NCBI GenBank assembly: GCA_002423425.1 | Contig: DIWC01000051.1 | Span: 1 to 64,000 of the forward strand | Source of the DNA: Peptococcaceae bacterium UBA6116 | GTDB taxonomy: Bacteria > Bacillota > Desulfitobacteriia > Desulfitobacteriales > Syntrophobotulaceae | Direction of reading: 5' to 3' | DNA: 64,000 nt | In this document: piece by piece, positions 8,119-17,510 of the stretch | Layout: every line of letters starts with the position of its first letter | How positions within the stretch are numbered: position 1 is the first letter of the stretch | Position numbers and translations under genes: made by a program | The notes under the pieces: model-generated | Told to the model about the DNA's origin: nothing | What the model saw: only the letters and a program-made list of their open reading frames with translations | The model's database searches: none

Positions 8119-9324
8119 CTATCTGAGTCCCGACTTTCTTTCCATCAATGCGCGTACTTTCAGAGGAAGTCCAAATAGATTGATGAAACCCTCAGCATCT
8201 TTTTGATTATATACCGCGTCCTCACCAAAAGTAGCAAACTCTTCACTATAGAGTGAATACGGTGATTTGATTCCGGCTGCAGTACAATTCCCTTTATAAA
8301 GTTTCACCCTTACAGTCCCTGTAACATTCTGCTGAGTGACTTGAACAAAGGCATCTAAAGCTTCCCTCAGCGGAGAATACCAAACACCATCGTAAACTAA
8401 TTCAGCATACCGAAGCGCAATCTGTTCTTTGTAATGCAAGGTAATACGGTCAAGCGTTAATGATTCCAAAGCTTGGTGAGCGGAATAGAGAATAGTTCCT
8501 CCCGGAGTTTCGTAAACACCGCGGGATTTCATGCCCACCAGCCGGTTTTCAACCATATCAACAATTCCGACACCATTCGATCCGCCTAAATCATTCAGTT
8601 TCTCCAGTAATTTGACAGGAGAAAGTTTCTCACCGTCAATTGCCACCGGAATCCCTTTAACAAAATCAATTTTTACATAGTAAGCCTTATCAGGAGCTTT
8701 TTCCGGTGAAACTCCTAAAAGATAAAGGTCTTGTTGCGGCTCATTCCACGGATCCTCAAGATCGCCACCCTCATGGCTCAGATGCCAAAGATTGCGATCC
8801 ATACTATAGGGTTTGTCCTTCGTTACCGGAACGGGAATTCCACGTTCTTTGGCATAGTCGATGGCATCATCCCTTGATTTAATATTCCATTCTCTCCAGG
8901 GAGCAATTATTTTCAAATCAGGATTTAAAGCCTTGACCGTAAGCTCGAACCGGACTTGGTCATTTCCTTTGCCCGTAGCCCCATGAGCCACTGCCACAGC
9001 CCCTTCTTTTTCGGCAATCTCAACCAGTCTTTTAGCTATAAGCGGACGGGCAAATGAAGTTCCTAAAAGATATTTGCCTTCGTAAACTGCTCCGGCTTGC
9101 AGGGTTGGATAAATGAATTCGGTGATAAATTCTTCCTTCAAGTCCTCAATATATATCTTGGAAGCTCCGGTTTTAATAGCCTTTTCCTTTAACGGATCTA
9201 ATTCCTCGCCTTGCCCGATATCCGCCGCCATGGCAATAACCTCGTATCCATAGTTTTCTTTAAGCCAGGGAATAATAATTGAGGTATCAAGTCCTCCGGA
9301 ATAAGCCAGTACTACTTTTGGCAT
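8119..9324 (-). CDS. argG: Argininosuccinate synthase
   Basis: Joins citrulline and aspartate with ATP to give argininosuccinate. The 401 residues begin with [10 protein letters not shown], the ATP-pyrophosphatase (PP-loop) motif, and contain [14 protein letters not shown] near 115 for substrate binding. ATG start with AAAGGAG upstream. Transcribed between argF (73-base gap) and argH (13-base gap), presumably from the ArgR-controlled promoter ahead of argF. Confidence 0.97.
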   Translation of the reverse strand: MPKVVLAYSGGLDTSIIIPWLKENYGYEVIAMAADIGQGEELDPLKEKAIKTGASKIYIEDLKEEFITEFIYPTLQAGAVYEGKYLLGTSFARPLIAKRLVEIAEKEGAVAVAHGATGKGNDQVRFELTVKALNPDLKIIAPWREWNIKSRDDAIDYAKERGIPVPVTKDKPYSMDRNLWHLSHEGGDLEDPWNEPQQDLYLLGVSPEKAPDKAYYVKIDFVKGIPVAIDGEKLSPVKLLEKLNDLGGSNGVGIVDMVENRLVGMKSRGVYETPGGTILYSAHQALESLTLDRITLHYKEQIALRYAELVYDGVWYSPLREALDAFVQVTQQNVTGTVRVKLYKGNCTAAGIKSPYSLYSEEFATFGEDAVYNQKDAEGFINLFGLPLKVRALMERKSGLR

Positions 9325-9397
9325 TATACTTTCTCCTTTGCAAATATTGATGGTAGTCGTTTTTCTATCTTTATATTACTATTTTAATTAGTTATTT

Positions 9398-10342
9398 CTA
9401 CATTACAAGGGCCATAATCGCTTTATGCGCATGCAGCCTGTTTTCGGCCTCTTCATAAACTACCGATTGAGGACCTTCCATAACTTCTTCGGTAATCTCT
9501 TCTCCCCTATGGGCCGGCAGGCAATGCATGACGATTGCACCCGGATGGGCAACTTTTAACAAATCCTGATTGACCTGATAAGAGACAAATACTTTCTTTC
9601 TGGTTTCACTTTCTTCTTCCTGTCCCATACTGGCCCAGACATCGGTATAAAGAACATCGGCATCACGGGCCGCTTCGGCAGGGTCTTCCAAAATCCCGGC
9701 AGAACCGCCACTAAGCAAGGCATTTTGCTGAGCCATGTTCATGATTTCTTCACCAGGTTGGTAACCCTTAGGGGAAGCCACCACAACATGCATCCCCATT
9801 TTTGTCCCTCCAAGGAGCAAAGAGTTTGCCATATTATTGCCGTCTCCGATGTAAACCAGTTTCAAACCTTTTATCCTGCCCTTATATTCTTTAATCGTCA
9901 TCAGGTCGGCTAAAACCTGGGTCGGATGTAAATAATCAGTTAATCCATTAATCACCGGCACGGAGGAATAATAAGCGAGGTCAAGGACTTCCTGGTGACT
10001 AAAAGTCCTAATCATAATCCCATCAACCATTCTGGACAAAACTCTGGCGGTGTCCTTAATCGGCTCGCCTCTGCCAATTTGAATATCCCTGCTGCTTAAG
10101 AACAGGCCACACCCTCCGAGTTGGTAAATTCCAACTTCGAAGGCAACCCTCGTTCTGGTGGAAGATTTTGTAAAGATCATCCCCAAGGTCTTTCCCTGAA
10201 GTATAGGATGTGGAATGCCCGCTTTTTGCTCAGCTTTTAATTGAATTGCCACATTAATCATGTGGGAAATTTCCTCAGGCGTAAAATCATTTAAGCAGAT
10301 AAAATCTCTGCCCCGTAATGCATCTTTAAACAATTGAACCAT
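9398..10342 (-). CDS. argF: Ornithine carbamoyltransferase
   Basis: Makes citrulline from ornithine and carbamoyl phosphate, the latter supplied by carAB elsewhere in the window. It shows the carbamoyl-phosphate motif SSTRTR near 47, the ornithine-side HPTQ near 127, and HCLPAHRGEE near 263. An in-frame GTG at 10372 gives a longer frame, but AGGAG sits 8 bases before the ATG at 10342, so 314 residues (the usual size) is preferred. First gene of the argFGH unit; its promoter overlaps two ArgR boxes. Confidence 0.96.
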   Translation of the reverse strand: MVQLFKDALRGRDFICLNDFTPEEISHMINVAIQLKAEQKAGIPHPILQGKTLGMIFTKSSTRTRVAFEVGIYQLGGCGLFLSSRDIQIGRGEPIKDTARVLSRMVDGIMIRTFSHQEVLDLAYYSSVPVINGLTDYLHPTQVLADLMTIKEYKGRIKGLKLVYIGDGNNMANSLLLGGTKMGMHVVVASPKGYQPGEEIMNMAQQNALLSGGSAGILEDPAEAARDADVLYTDVWASMGQEEESETRKKVFVSYQVNQDLLKVAHPGAIVMHCLPAHRGEEITEEVMEGPQSVVYEEAENRLHAHKAIMALVM

Positions 10343-10415
10343 ATCTGTATCTCCTTCAAAATTATTTTTCACAAATCTTTTTTAAGAATTAGCCGTTACT
10401 TCATGCTCAAGCCAC

Positions 10416-10450
10416 TGTATTATTATACTATTATATGTATAAATATTCAA
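10416..10450 (-). promoter_or_regulatory. argF promoter with tandem ArgR/AhrC boxes
   Basis: Minus-strand sigma-A promoter TTGAAT (10450-10445), 17-base spacer, TATAAT (10427-10422). Two ARG-box-like sequences overlay it: TGTATAAATATTCA (10436-10449, 9 of 10 conserved positions of TGAATwwwwATTCA) covers the -35, and TGTATTATTATACT (10416-10429, 7 of 10) covers the -10. Centres are 20 bases apart, as in tandem ArgR operators. Arginine-bound ArgR/AhrC would block RNA polymerase. The regulator gene itself is not in this window. Confidence 0.82.
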
Positions 10451-10479
10451 TCATAAAATATTTTCGTGCTTTTAAAGAA

Positions 10480-10634
10480 GGGGCTGTAACTAAACCCGGC
10501 CCGGACGTCTCATAAATGGCGTCTTTTCTCTTTCTCTAGGGTAGTAGCCTTTTGATGAGTAATTTACAAAAATTTTTACCTCAAATAAGTGAGGGGGCGT
10601 AACGAAAACTAAAGTTTCGTTACGCCCCCCCCTC
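10480..10634. repeat. Nested hairpin element with terminal inverted repeats (MITE/REP-like)
   Basis: It begins GGGGCTGTAACTAAAC (10480-10495) and ends with the near-inverse (10614-10632, read on the minus strand as GGGGGCGTAACGAAAC), so the ends match 13 of 16. Inside the right end is a perfect 15-bp stem, GGGGGCGTAACGAAA with its complement (10593-10607 / 10615-10629). A smaller stem GACGTC/GGCGTC is followed by TTTTCTCTTTCTC near 10505-10532. It lies just after the activase stop and may also terminate it, though no U-run follows on that strand. It fills most of the gap between argF and the activase gene. Confidence 0.5.
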
Positions 10635-10666
10635 TCGGCACTCCCTTTTGACTCCTGAAGAAGTAT

Positions 10667-13600
10667 TTATGTGTTTGCCGAAAAATCGTTATCCATGCTG
10701 CCAAATGCCCTTTCCAACATTAGTTTTATTCTGTTGATTTGATTAACCTCACTTGCTCCGGGATCATAATCTACCGCTACAATGTTAGTCTGGGGATATC
10801 TTTCTTTGATAGTCTTGATCATACCCTTACCGGTAATATGGTTGGGAAGGCAGGCAAAGGGCTGCATACAAATTATATTGCTCGCTCCTTCTTCAATCAG
10901 CTCTACCATTTCAGCTGTTAGTAACCATCCTTCTCCCGTATGGTTGCAGAGAGAAAGTATAGATTTGACACTATCCGCCATTTTATAAATCGTCGGAGGC
11001 GCATTGAACCTCTTGCTATCATTAAGTGCAGCGCGCATATCGTTGCGGTAGCGTTCCACGTGTTTGACGAATAGTGTACCGGCAATTTTACTCTTATAAT
11101 CGCCTGCCAAATACCGGTGTTCAACCTCCATACCATAGCCGCAATAAAGGAAGAACTCTGTCAAGCCCGGAACAACAATTTCCGCTCCGGCTTTTTCGAT
11201 AAATTCAGCCATGTTATTGTTGGCGGCCGGATGATACTTCACTAGGATTTCCCCGACCAAACCCACACGCGGCCTTTTTTCTTCTCTTATCTCCACCTTT
11301 TCAAAATCCTGAACTATTGCCCTGAGGTTTTCCCGGAAAATTTTGTGATCGGCAGTACGGACATTCTGTTTACACTTTTCAATCCATTGGTTCATTAACT
11401 TCTCGGTGGTTCCTGGTACAACCTCATATGGCCTTACTCTGTAGAGAACTTTCATCAATAGATCACCGTAAATCATAGCCAGAATAGCTTTATGACCCAT
11501 AAAGAGTGTCAGTTTGAATCCCGGATTCTTTTCAAGTCCGGCAACATTGAAGGAAACGATTGGAATATTCTGCAGACCGTTGCTCCGCAAAGCCTTTTTG
11601 AGTAGTCCCAAGTAATTGCTGGCTCTACAAGGTCCTCCGGTCTGACTCATAACAATAGAAGTATTGTTCAGGTCATAATTACCTGATTTTAAAGCACGGA
11701 GCAGTTGTCCTATAATGATAATTGAAGGGTAACAGGAATCGTTGTTTACATATTTAAGTCCCTCTTCGATATCCTCTTTTTCTACTTTCGGTAAGATTTC
11801 AATATTATAGCCCTCGGAGCGGACTACTTCTTCAATTAATGCAAAATGGATCGGGGCCATCTGGGGTGCGATGATTGTATGTGTTTTTCTCATTTCTTCG
11901 GTAAAGATAGGTTTCGGCTCTAAGTCCAATGCCGCTAATTTGGGAATATGACTGTCTTTCCGGGCTTCTATTACTGTTTGCAAAGACCGGAGCCTTATCC
12001 TCACCGCCCCTAAATTGCTTACTTCATCGATCTTGATCATGGAATAAATTTTGCCTGTCTTACCGAGAATCTCTTGAGCTTGTTCAGCGGCGACCGAATC
12101 CGGACCACACCCGAATGAATTTAACTGCACAAGTTCGAGATTGCTGGATTTGGCTACAAAATCAGCCGCTTCGTAAAGACGCGAATGGTACATCCATTGA
12201 TCGAGAATTCTTAACGGTCTCTTAACTTTGCCAAGATGAGCCACGGAGTCCTCGGTCAAAACCGCCATTCCCAGCGAAGTAATGATAGCTGGAATCCCGT
12301 GGTTTATTTCAGGATCAAGATGATAGGGCCTTCCCGAAAGGACGATACCACATCTCCCGTTTCGTTCAAGCCAGCGTAAAACTTCTTCCCCTTTTTTGCG
12401 GATATCCTCTTTAACTTTGAGATCTTCACTCCAGGCCGTCTCAACAGCTTTGCTTATTTCCGCAAAAGAAATATCTAATTCACGGAATTCCTCATACAGT
12501 CTTTTTATGAGTCTTTTTTTATTATCATAGGGCAAAAACGGATTATGGAATCTCACTTTTTGATCATTAAGAGTATCCATATTGACCCGCAGAACTTCGG
12601 CATAACCCATAACTATTGGGCAATTATAACTGTTATCCGCTAATTCATATTCCTTTCTTTCTTTGGGAATACAGGGATAAAAAATATGTTTTACACCCTT
12701 ATTTACTAATGAAGTTATATGACCATGGGCTATTTTAGCAGGGTAGCAAGCCGTATCCGAAGAGATTGTTTCCATACCCAGTTCATATATTTTGCGATTA
12801 GAAGTAGGGGATAATTCTACTCGAAAACCCAGTTGGGTAAAAAATGTAAACCAAAAAGGATAATTTTCATACATATTGAGAACCCGCGGTATTCCGATTG
12901 TACCTCTAGAAGCTTCCTCCTGTTCCAAGGGAAAATAGTCAAAAAGCCGGTGGAATTTATACTCATAAAGATTGGGAATATCTTGTGCCTTCTCAAGACC
13001 GGTACCTCTCTCGCAGCGGTTGCCGGTAATCAATTGGCGGCCGTCGCTAAAATGGTTAATTGTCAGTAAGCAAAGATTCGTACATTTTTTGCACCTTGAA
13101 GAAGTAGACTCTACAGAGAATTTTTTTAGTTGCTCCATTTTGATAAGCGAAGACCCAATTCCTTTCCTCCAGGCCTTTTGAGCCAACAGGGCGACCCCAA
13201 ACGCCCCCATGAGTCCGGCAATATTAGGACGGATCACTTCTCTGCCGGTGGCGAGTTCCAGACTGCGCACTATGGCATCATTTAGAAAAGTTCCTCCCTG
13301 GACGATCACCTTCTCGCCAAGCTCTTCCGGACTTTTTATTTTAATAACTTTATATAGAGCATTTTTGATCACCGAATATGATAAACCGGCGGAAATATCG
13401 CCGACTGAAACTCCCTCTTTCTGAGCCTGCTTAACCCTGGAATTCATAAAAACCGTGCACCTTGAACCCAAATCGGCCGGTGCCTTGGCTTTTATTCCTT
13501 CCCCTGCAAAATCGCGTATATCCATCTGCAATGATTGGGCAAAAGTCTCAATAAAAGAACCACAGCCTGAAGAACAGGCTTCATTTAATATTATATTTTC

Positions 13601-14923
13601 AATGATCCCGTCCCTGATCTTAAGGCATTTCATATCCTGGCCGCCTATATCGATGATTAGATTAACTCCGGGAAGAAAATAGCTGGCAGCGGTATAATGG
13701 GCGATAGTTTCAACCTCTCCAAAATCAAATGAAAGGGCACTTTTGACTAAATTTTCTCCATATCCTGTGACGGCGGAATAAGTTATCTGCACCTCTTGCG
13801 GAAGGAGACTATAGATTTCATTTAAGCAGTTGATAGCAGATTGGAGAGGATTCCCTTCGTTGTTATTATAAAAAGAGTAAAGCAAATCCCCCTCCTCATC
13901 GATCAGGGCAGCTTTAGTAGTAGTTGAGCCGACATCCATACCAAGAAAACAATTACCCCGGTGCTTGTTTAAGGCTTTTTCTTTAACTTTTTTGCTGGAA
14001 TGCCTCTGCCGGAATTTTTCGTACTCTATTTCATCGGCAAAAAGAGGATCCAGTTTGGCAGTTTCATACATGAAATCCCTGGGATTAGTTTGTAATTTTT
14101 TGAACAAATCATCAAAGGTTATTACTTTATCGGTTTCCGATGCTAAAGCTGCGCCAATAGCTACATACAGATGGGAATCTTGAGGCACAATCATTTCTTC
14201 ATCTCTTAGCCCAAGTGTCTCCTGAAAGCGCAAACGAAGCTGAGGAAGAAAATGCAAGGGACCTCCAAGGAAACCAACCTTGCCTTTGATCTTTCTGCCA
14301 CAGGCGAGACCGCCGATCGTTTGATTAACAACGGCTTGAAAAATGGATGCGGCAATATCCTCTTTTCTTGCTCCTTCGTTTAATAAAGGCTGGATATCGG
14401 TTTTGGCAAAAACACCGCATCTGGCAGCAACAGGATAAATCACCCTGAAATTTTCCGCCAAAGTATTAAGTCCGGCCGCGTCGGTTTTTAATAAACTCGC
14501 CATTTGATCGATAAATGAACCGGTCCCGCCGGCACAAATGCCGTTCATTCTTTGATCTATTCCATCGCGAAAAAAAGTGATCTTGGCATCTTCACCGCCT
14601 AATTCAATTACCACATCCGTTTCCGGTATAAACCTTTGAATTGCGCGGCTGCCCGCTACGACTTCCTGAATAAAAGTTATATCCAGGATTTCGGAAACCG
14701 AAAGCCCTCCCGAACCGGTGATTGCCAGGGTCAGACTTGAAGCCTGGTACTTTCTATGTACTTCGGCGATCATCTCTCTAAGTGCTTTCCAAATGTCCGA
14801 AAAGTGTCTTTTATAACTGCTGTCAATCAAGTTGTCTTTTTGATCTAAAATTGAAATTTTAACTGTCGTCGAGCCAATATCTATTCCTAAATGAATAACT
14901 TCTTTTTCATTGTCAAAAGCCAG
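10667..14923 (-). CDS. Giant 2-hydroxyacyl-CoA dehydratase activase-like protein (two BcrAD/BadFG ATPase domains + DUF2229)
   Basis: About 1418 residues, typical of clostridial fused activases. Domain order: ASKHA-type ATPase 1 ([10 protein letters not shown] at the N-terminus, [20 protein letters not shown]), ATPase 2 ([30 protein letters not shown]), then DUF2229 and a dehydratase-subunit-like C-terminal part. In the family the Cys of the CxxG(T/C)GSF loop holds a [4Fe-4S] cluster at the dimer interface, and ATP hydrolysis drives electron transfer. Partner and substrate are unknown. The first ATG/GTG/TTG in frame (14830) lies inside domain 1 and would delete the phosphate-1 motif. The frame runs open to a stop at 14984, and AAGGAGG precedes a CTG at 14923 by eight bases, so I place the start there; ATT at 14926 is the alternative. 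Confidence 0.85.
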   Translation of the reverse strand: MAFDNEKEVIHLGIDIGSTTVKISILDQKDNLIDSSYKRHFSDIWKALREMIAEVHRKYQASSLTLAITGSGGLSVSEILDITFIQEVVAGSRAIQRFIPETDVVIELGGEDAKITFFRDGIDQRMNGICAGGTGSFIDQMASLLKTDAAGLNTLAENFRVIYPVAARCGVFAKTDIQPLLNEGARKEDIAASIFQAVVNQTIGGLACGRKIKGKVGFLGGPLHFLPQLRLRFQETLGLRDEEMIVPQDSHLYVAIGAALASETDKVITFDDLFKKLQTNPRDFMYETAKLDPLFADEIEYEKFRQRHSSKKVKEKALNKHRGNCFLGMDVGSTTTKAALIDEEGDLLYSFYNNNEGNPLQSAINCLNEIYSLLPQEVQITYSAVTGYGENLVKSALSFDFGEVETIAHYTAASYFLPGVNLIIDIGGQDMKCLKIRDGIIENIILNEACSSGCGSFIETFAQSLQMDIRDFAGEGIKAKAPADLGSRCTVFMNSRVKQAQKEGVSVGDISAGLSYSVIKNALYKVIKIKSPEELGEKVIVQGGTFLNDAIVRSLELATGREVIRPNIAGLMGAFGVALLAQKAWRKGIGSSLIKMEQLKKFSVESTSSRCKKCTNLCLLTINHFSDGRQLITGNRCERGTGLEKAQDIPNLYEYKFHRLFDYFPLEQEEASRGTIGIPRVLNMYENYPFWFTFFTQLGFRVELSPTSNRKIYELGMETISSDTACYPAKIAHGHITSLVNKGVKHIFYPCIPKERKEYELADNSYNCPIVMGYAEVLRVNMDTLNDQKVRFHNPFLPYDNKKRLIKRLYEEFRELDISFAEISKAVETAWSEDLKVKEDIRKKGEEVLRWLERNGRCGIVLSGRPYHLDPEINHGIPAIITSLGMAVLTEDSVAHLGKVKRPLRILDQWMYHSRLYEAADFVAKSSNLELVQLNSFGCGPDSVAAEQAQEILGKTGKIYSMIKIDEVSNLGAVRIRLRSLQTVIEARKDSHIPKLAALDLEPKPIFTEEMRKTHTIIAPQMAPIHFALIEEVVRSEGYNIEILPKVEKEDIEEGLKYVNNDSCYPSIIIIGQLLRALKSGNYDLNNTSIVMSQTGGPCRASNYLGLLKKALRSNGLQNIPIVSFNVAGLEKNPGFKLTLFMGHKAILAMIYGDLLMKVLYRVRPYEVVPGTTEKLMNQWIEKCKQNVRTADHKIFRENLRAIVQDFEKVEIREEKRPRVGLVGEILVKYHPAANNNMAEFIEKAGAEIVVPGLTEFFLYCGYGMEVEHRYLAGDYKSKIAGTLFVKHVERYRNDMRAALNDSKRFNAPPTIYKMADSVKSILSLCNHTGEGWLLTAEMVELIEEGASNIICMQPFACLPNHITGKGMIKTIKERYPQTNIVAVDYDPGASEVNQINRIKLMLERAFGSMDNDFSANT

Positions 14924-14986
14924 AATTCTCTCCTCCTTAATGGGTTTCAGCAGAATTATTTTTCCAATTAAGGTAGGAATTATTCA

Positions 14987-15140
14987 CTTTTCCGGCTTTA
15001 TCAGGATATTTGATTTAATATGTTCTAAACCTAATATAAAATATTGTCTGTTGGATAATCAAATTGATCAGGTCTCAAGTGTAACTAATCCGATAGACTC
15101 CAAGTATAATACATTATCTTACGAGTAAGGAGGGATAAAT
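14987..15140. promoter_or_regulatory. Divergent promoter region, activase / CotJC-like gene
   Basis: Holds TATAAT at 15105-15110 for the plus-strand gene without a good -35, consistent with a weak or alternative-sigma promoter. No clear minus-strand promoter for the activase was identified. TAAGGAGGG precedes the ATG at 15141. Confidence 0.4.
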
Positions 15141-15692
15141 ATGTTTAAGTATATCAATGGGTTATTATACCCTGTCGAGGTTAGCTGTCCTGATCCAGGA
15201 TTTGGGCAAGTGATGTTTGAACATTATGGCGGTAAGGATAGTGAATTTTCTGCAGCCACTCAATACATGAATCACCGCAATAACATGCCCAATCCATATA
15301 TTCGGGAGCTGTTAGGTATGATTGCCGCTGAAGAACATAGTCATATGGAAATGATAGCTGTCTCCATTCATAAATTAGGGGGACCTCCACTTTGCTATGT
15401 GAATTCACAGGGCGTTCCCTGGAGTCTGGAATACGTCAATCAAAGTCTCGATCCCCTAGCTATGCTCCAAGCTGATGCCGAAGCGGAAATCCGGGCAAGA
15501 CGGCTGTACAACCTTCATTTTACTATGACCTGTGATCCTAAGCTGCAAAAGATGATTCAGTTCCTAGGAAGCCGTGAAGATGTTCATCTGCACCTTTTCG
15601 AAAAAGCCCGGATCTTGATTCTTCAGGGTGCTCCCCCTGACTATTTCAAGAAACTAATTACCGAGTACAGAATGAGCTTTCCAACAACATAA
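15141..15692 (+). CDS. Manganese catalase / spore-coat CotJC family protein
   Basis: 183 residues matching the CotJC/Mn-catalase ferritin-like fold: YGGKDSEFSAATQYMNHR supplies the first Glu, AAEEHSHMEM the E-x-x-H pair, and DAEAEIRARR and SREDVHLH the later Glu and His ligands of a dimanganese site. In Bacillus CotJC is a coat component, and homologues detoxify peroxide. Usually cotJA and cotJB precede it; they are absent here, so this is a stand-alone copy. ATG start with AAGGAGG eight bases upstream. Confidence 0.85.
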   Translation: MFKYINGLLYPVEVSCPDPGFGQVMFEHYGGKDSEFSAATQYMNHRNNMPNPYIRELLGMIAAEEHSHMEMIAVSIHKLGGPPLCYVNSQGVPWSLEYVNQSLDPLAMLQADAEAEIRARRLYNLHFTMTCDPKLQKMIQFLGSREDVHLHLFEKARILILQGAPPDYFKKLITEYRMSFPTT

Positions 15693-15745
15693 AAAAGAAT
15701 AGCTGAGAGCTGGGAGCTACAACTAAACCAAATCTCTCAAAATAA

Positions 15746-15776
15746 AAGATGTTCCAAAAACCATTAAGGACATCTT
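15746..15776 (+). terminator. Intrinsic terminator after cotJC-like gene
   Basis: AAGATGT(T)CC pairs with GGACATCTT around a loop, followed by CTCTTTTATTTC. It lies 54 bases after the stop. Confidence 0.7.
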
Positions 15777-15802
15777 CTCTTTTATTTCAGACTCTAATAA
15801 AA

Positions 15803-15855
15803 ATACACAACATAGTAACCAAGTTAACACGGAAAGTTGTTACTACGTTGTGTAT
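15803..15855. terminator. Second long hairpin, possible bidirectional terminator
   Basis: A 17-bp stem with one A/C mismatch, starting ATACACAAC, and a 19-base loop, followed by TTTTTATAAG on the plus strand and by a T-run on the minus strand. It stands between the first terminator and the small HicB-like gene. It could be a tandem terminator or a decayed mobile hairpin element. Confidence 0.55.
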
Positions 15856-15927
15856 TTTTATAAGAACCTTGCGTTGGATTAAAATCATATATTAACTATA
15901 AGAATTTACTGACAGGAGTGGTTCATA

Positions 15928-16134
15928 ATGGAACTAAAAGTAACTGTCACTATACGTAAAGAAAATAATTGGTTTGTGGTCAATTGCGAGGAATATAAGC
16001 TTTCGGCAAGAAACCTCACTATTGAAGATGCTTTAACGGATCTTCAAAGAAAACTGCATCAATATCTGGAAGCTGAACATCTCAGTGTTAGCACTTCCAT
16101 TGTTTTTGTAGTCAAAATGCCAATGTCAATCTGA
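15928..16134 (+). CDS. Small HicB-like protein, function unknown
   Basis: 68 residues. The pattern VTVTIRKENNWFVVNCEEYKLSA followed by TIEDALTDLQRKLHQYL resembles the beta-strand/helix core of HicB-type or DUF1902 domains (strand, short strand, then a helix with an EAL segment). There is no HicA toxin next to it and no DNA-binding tail, so an antitoxin role is doubtful. A good site (CAGGAG) lies nine bases before the ATG. Its stop lies two bases from the stop of the convergent aminotransferase gene, with no terminator between them. Confidence 0.6.
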   Translation: MELKVTVTIRKENNWFVVNCEEYKLSARNLTIEDALTDLQRKLHQYLEAEHLSVSTSIVFVVKMPMSI

Positions 16135-16136
16135 AA

Positions 16137-17324
16137 TTATTTAAGTTTATCGAGAAAATTCTGAAGCCGTTTCATACCTTTATTAATCGTTTCAGGCGAA
16201 CAGGCGTAGGATACCCTGATATGCCCCGGTGCCAGAAAAGCACTGCCGGGAACAACTGCTACTAACTCTGAAGCAAGCAGGATACTACAAAAAGTCTGAT
16301 CATCTGTAATTACCTGGCCTTCATAGCTCTTACCCAAACATTCTTTAATGTTAATAAAAACATAAAAGGCTCCATCGGGTACAGGAAAGGAAATATGAGG
16401 CATCTGACTTAATAAGCCGCACATTAGTTCTCTTCTGTCCTGGAATGCTTCTCTCATAGCAGCAACATCGTCATCACTTTCTCTCATGGCACCAACTGCT
16501 GCCCACTGGGCAATCGAACAAGGATTAGAAGTAAGGTGACTTTGGAAATCACTTATCTTGGAAGCCAATGCCATGGGAGCAATAGAATATCCGATACGCC
16601 AACCGGTCATCGCGTAGGCTTTGCTTACACCATTAATAATAACTGTCCTTGAAGCAAGTTCCGGCATAAGTTGAACCGGATTGTAATGGCTTGTCTCACC
16701 GTATGTTATTCTTTCATAGATTTCATCCCAGATAAGCCAAAGATCATATTTTATGGCAAGCCGGCCTATTCCTTTGATAGTTTCCTCATCCAGCATTACC
16801 CCTGACGGGTTGGCAGGGGAGTTCAGAAGAAGCGCTACTGATCTGTCGGTTATTGCCTTTTCGATGTTGGCAAGTTGGGGAACATACTTGCTGTCTGTAT
16901 CAACCACTGCTACTCTGCCATCAAGTAATTGAATCTGTTCAAGATAGCTAACCCAAGTAGGAGCAATCAGAATAACCTCATCCCCAGGATCCACAATCGC
17001 AGCCAGGGCCTCATAGATACATGGTTTGGCACCGGCACCTACGACAACTTGCGCCGGACTATATTCTATAGCAAAGCGTTTTTTATAATATATACAGATT
17101 TCTTTACGCAGCTCTTGAATCCCAGGAGTAGGAGTATAATGGGTTTCTCCCCTTTCCATAGCGTTTCTAGCATATTCAAAAGCAGCCGGAGGGGATATAA
17201 AGTCCGGCTCCCCAGAACCGAAGGAGATAACATTCTTCCCCAGACTCCTTAGTTCTTTAGCTTTGGCATCTACAGCCAAAGTAGCAGAAGGATTGATTCC
17301 TAATATGCGCCGGGAAAATTTCAT
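16137..17324 (-). CDS. aspB: Pyridoxal-phosphate aminotransferase class I, aspartate aminotransferase type
   Basis: 395 residues, PLP fold type I, subgroup I-gamma. It shows GSGEPDF near 37, SPANPSG near 170, the pyridoxal lysine in SKAYAMTGWRIGY near 235, and a C-terminal Arg in RVSYACS. It likely interconverts aspartate and oxaloacetate with glutamate/2-oxoglutarate, which would feed aspartate to ArgG. Substrate choice cannot be fixed from sequence; other class I aminotransferases look alike. ATG start with GAAAGGA upstream. It sits between the activase and the car genes but has its own 186-base upstream spacer. Confidence 0.82.
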   Translation of the reverse strand: MKFSRRILGINPSATLAVDAKAKELRSLGKNVISFGSGEPDFISPPAAFEYARNAMERGETHYTPTPGIQELRKEICIYYKKRFAIEYSPAQVVVGAGAKPCIYEALAAIVDPGDEVILIAPTWVSYLEQIQLLDGRVAVVDTDSKYVPQLANIEKAITDRSVALLLNSPANPSGVMLDEETIKGIGRLAIKYDLWLIWDEIYERITYGETSHYNPVQLMPELASRTVIINGVSKAYAMTGWRIGYSIAPMALASKISDFQSHLTSNPCSIAQWAAVGAMRESDDDVAAMREAFQDRRELMCGLLSQMPHISFPVPDGAFYVFINIKECLGKSYEGQVITDDQTFCSILLASELVAVVPGSAFLAPGHIRVSYACSPETINKGMKRLQNFLDKLK

Positions 17325-17461
17325 AATTTCAGATCCTTTCTAAGTTTCTCTGAAAAAGTATTTCTGTATGATCTTAAACTAAACCATTAATTATAATACA
17401 GTAAATGAAAGAAGATTTCATCACTTTCTTACCTTTTTTGTTATATTTTTACCCAATAATT

Positions 17462-17490
17462 AAAACCGGCCTGTTATTGGCTGGTCTTAA
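17462..17490 (-). terminator. Terminator of the argCJBD-carAB operon
   Basis: On the minus strand AAGACCAGCC pairs with GGCCGGTTTT (one mismatch) around AATAACA, then TTTTAATTATT. It lies 20 bases after the carB stop. Confidence 0.8.
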
Positions 17491-17510
17491 TTGACAATCT
17501 TGTTATAGCT

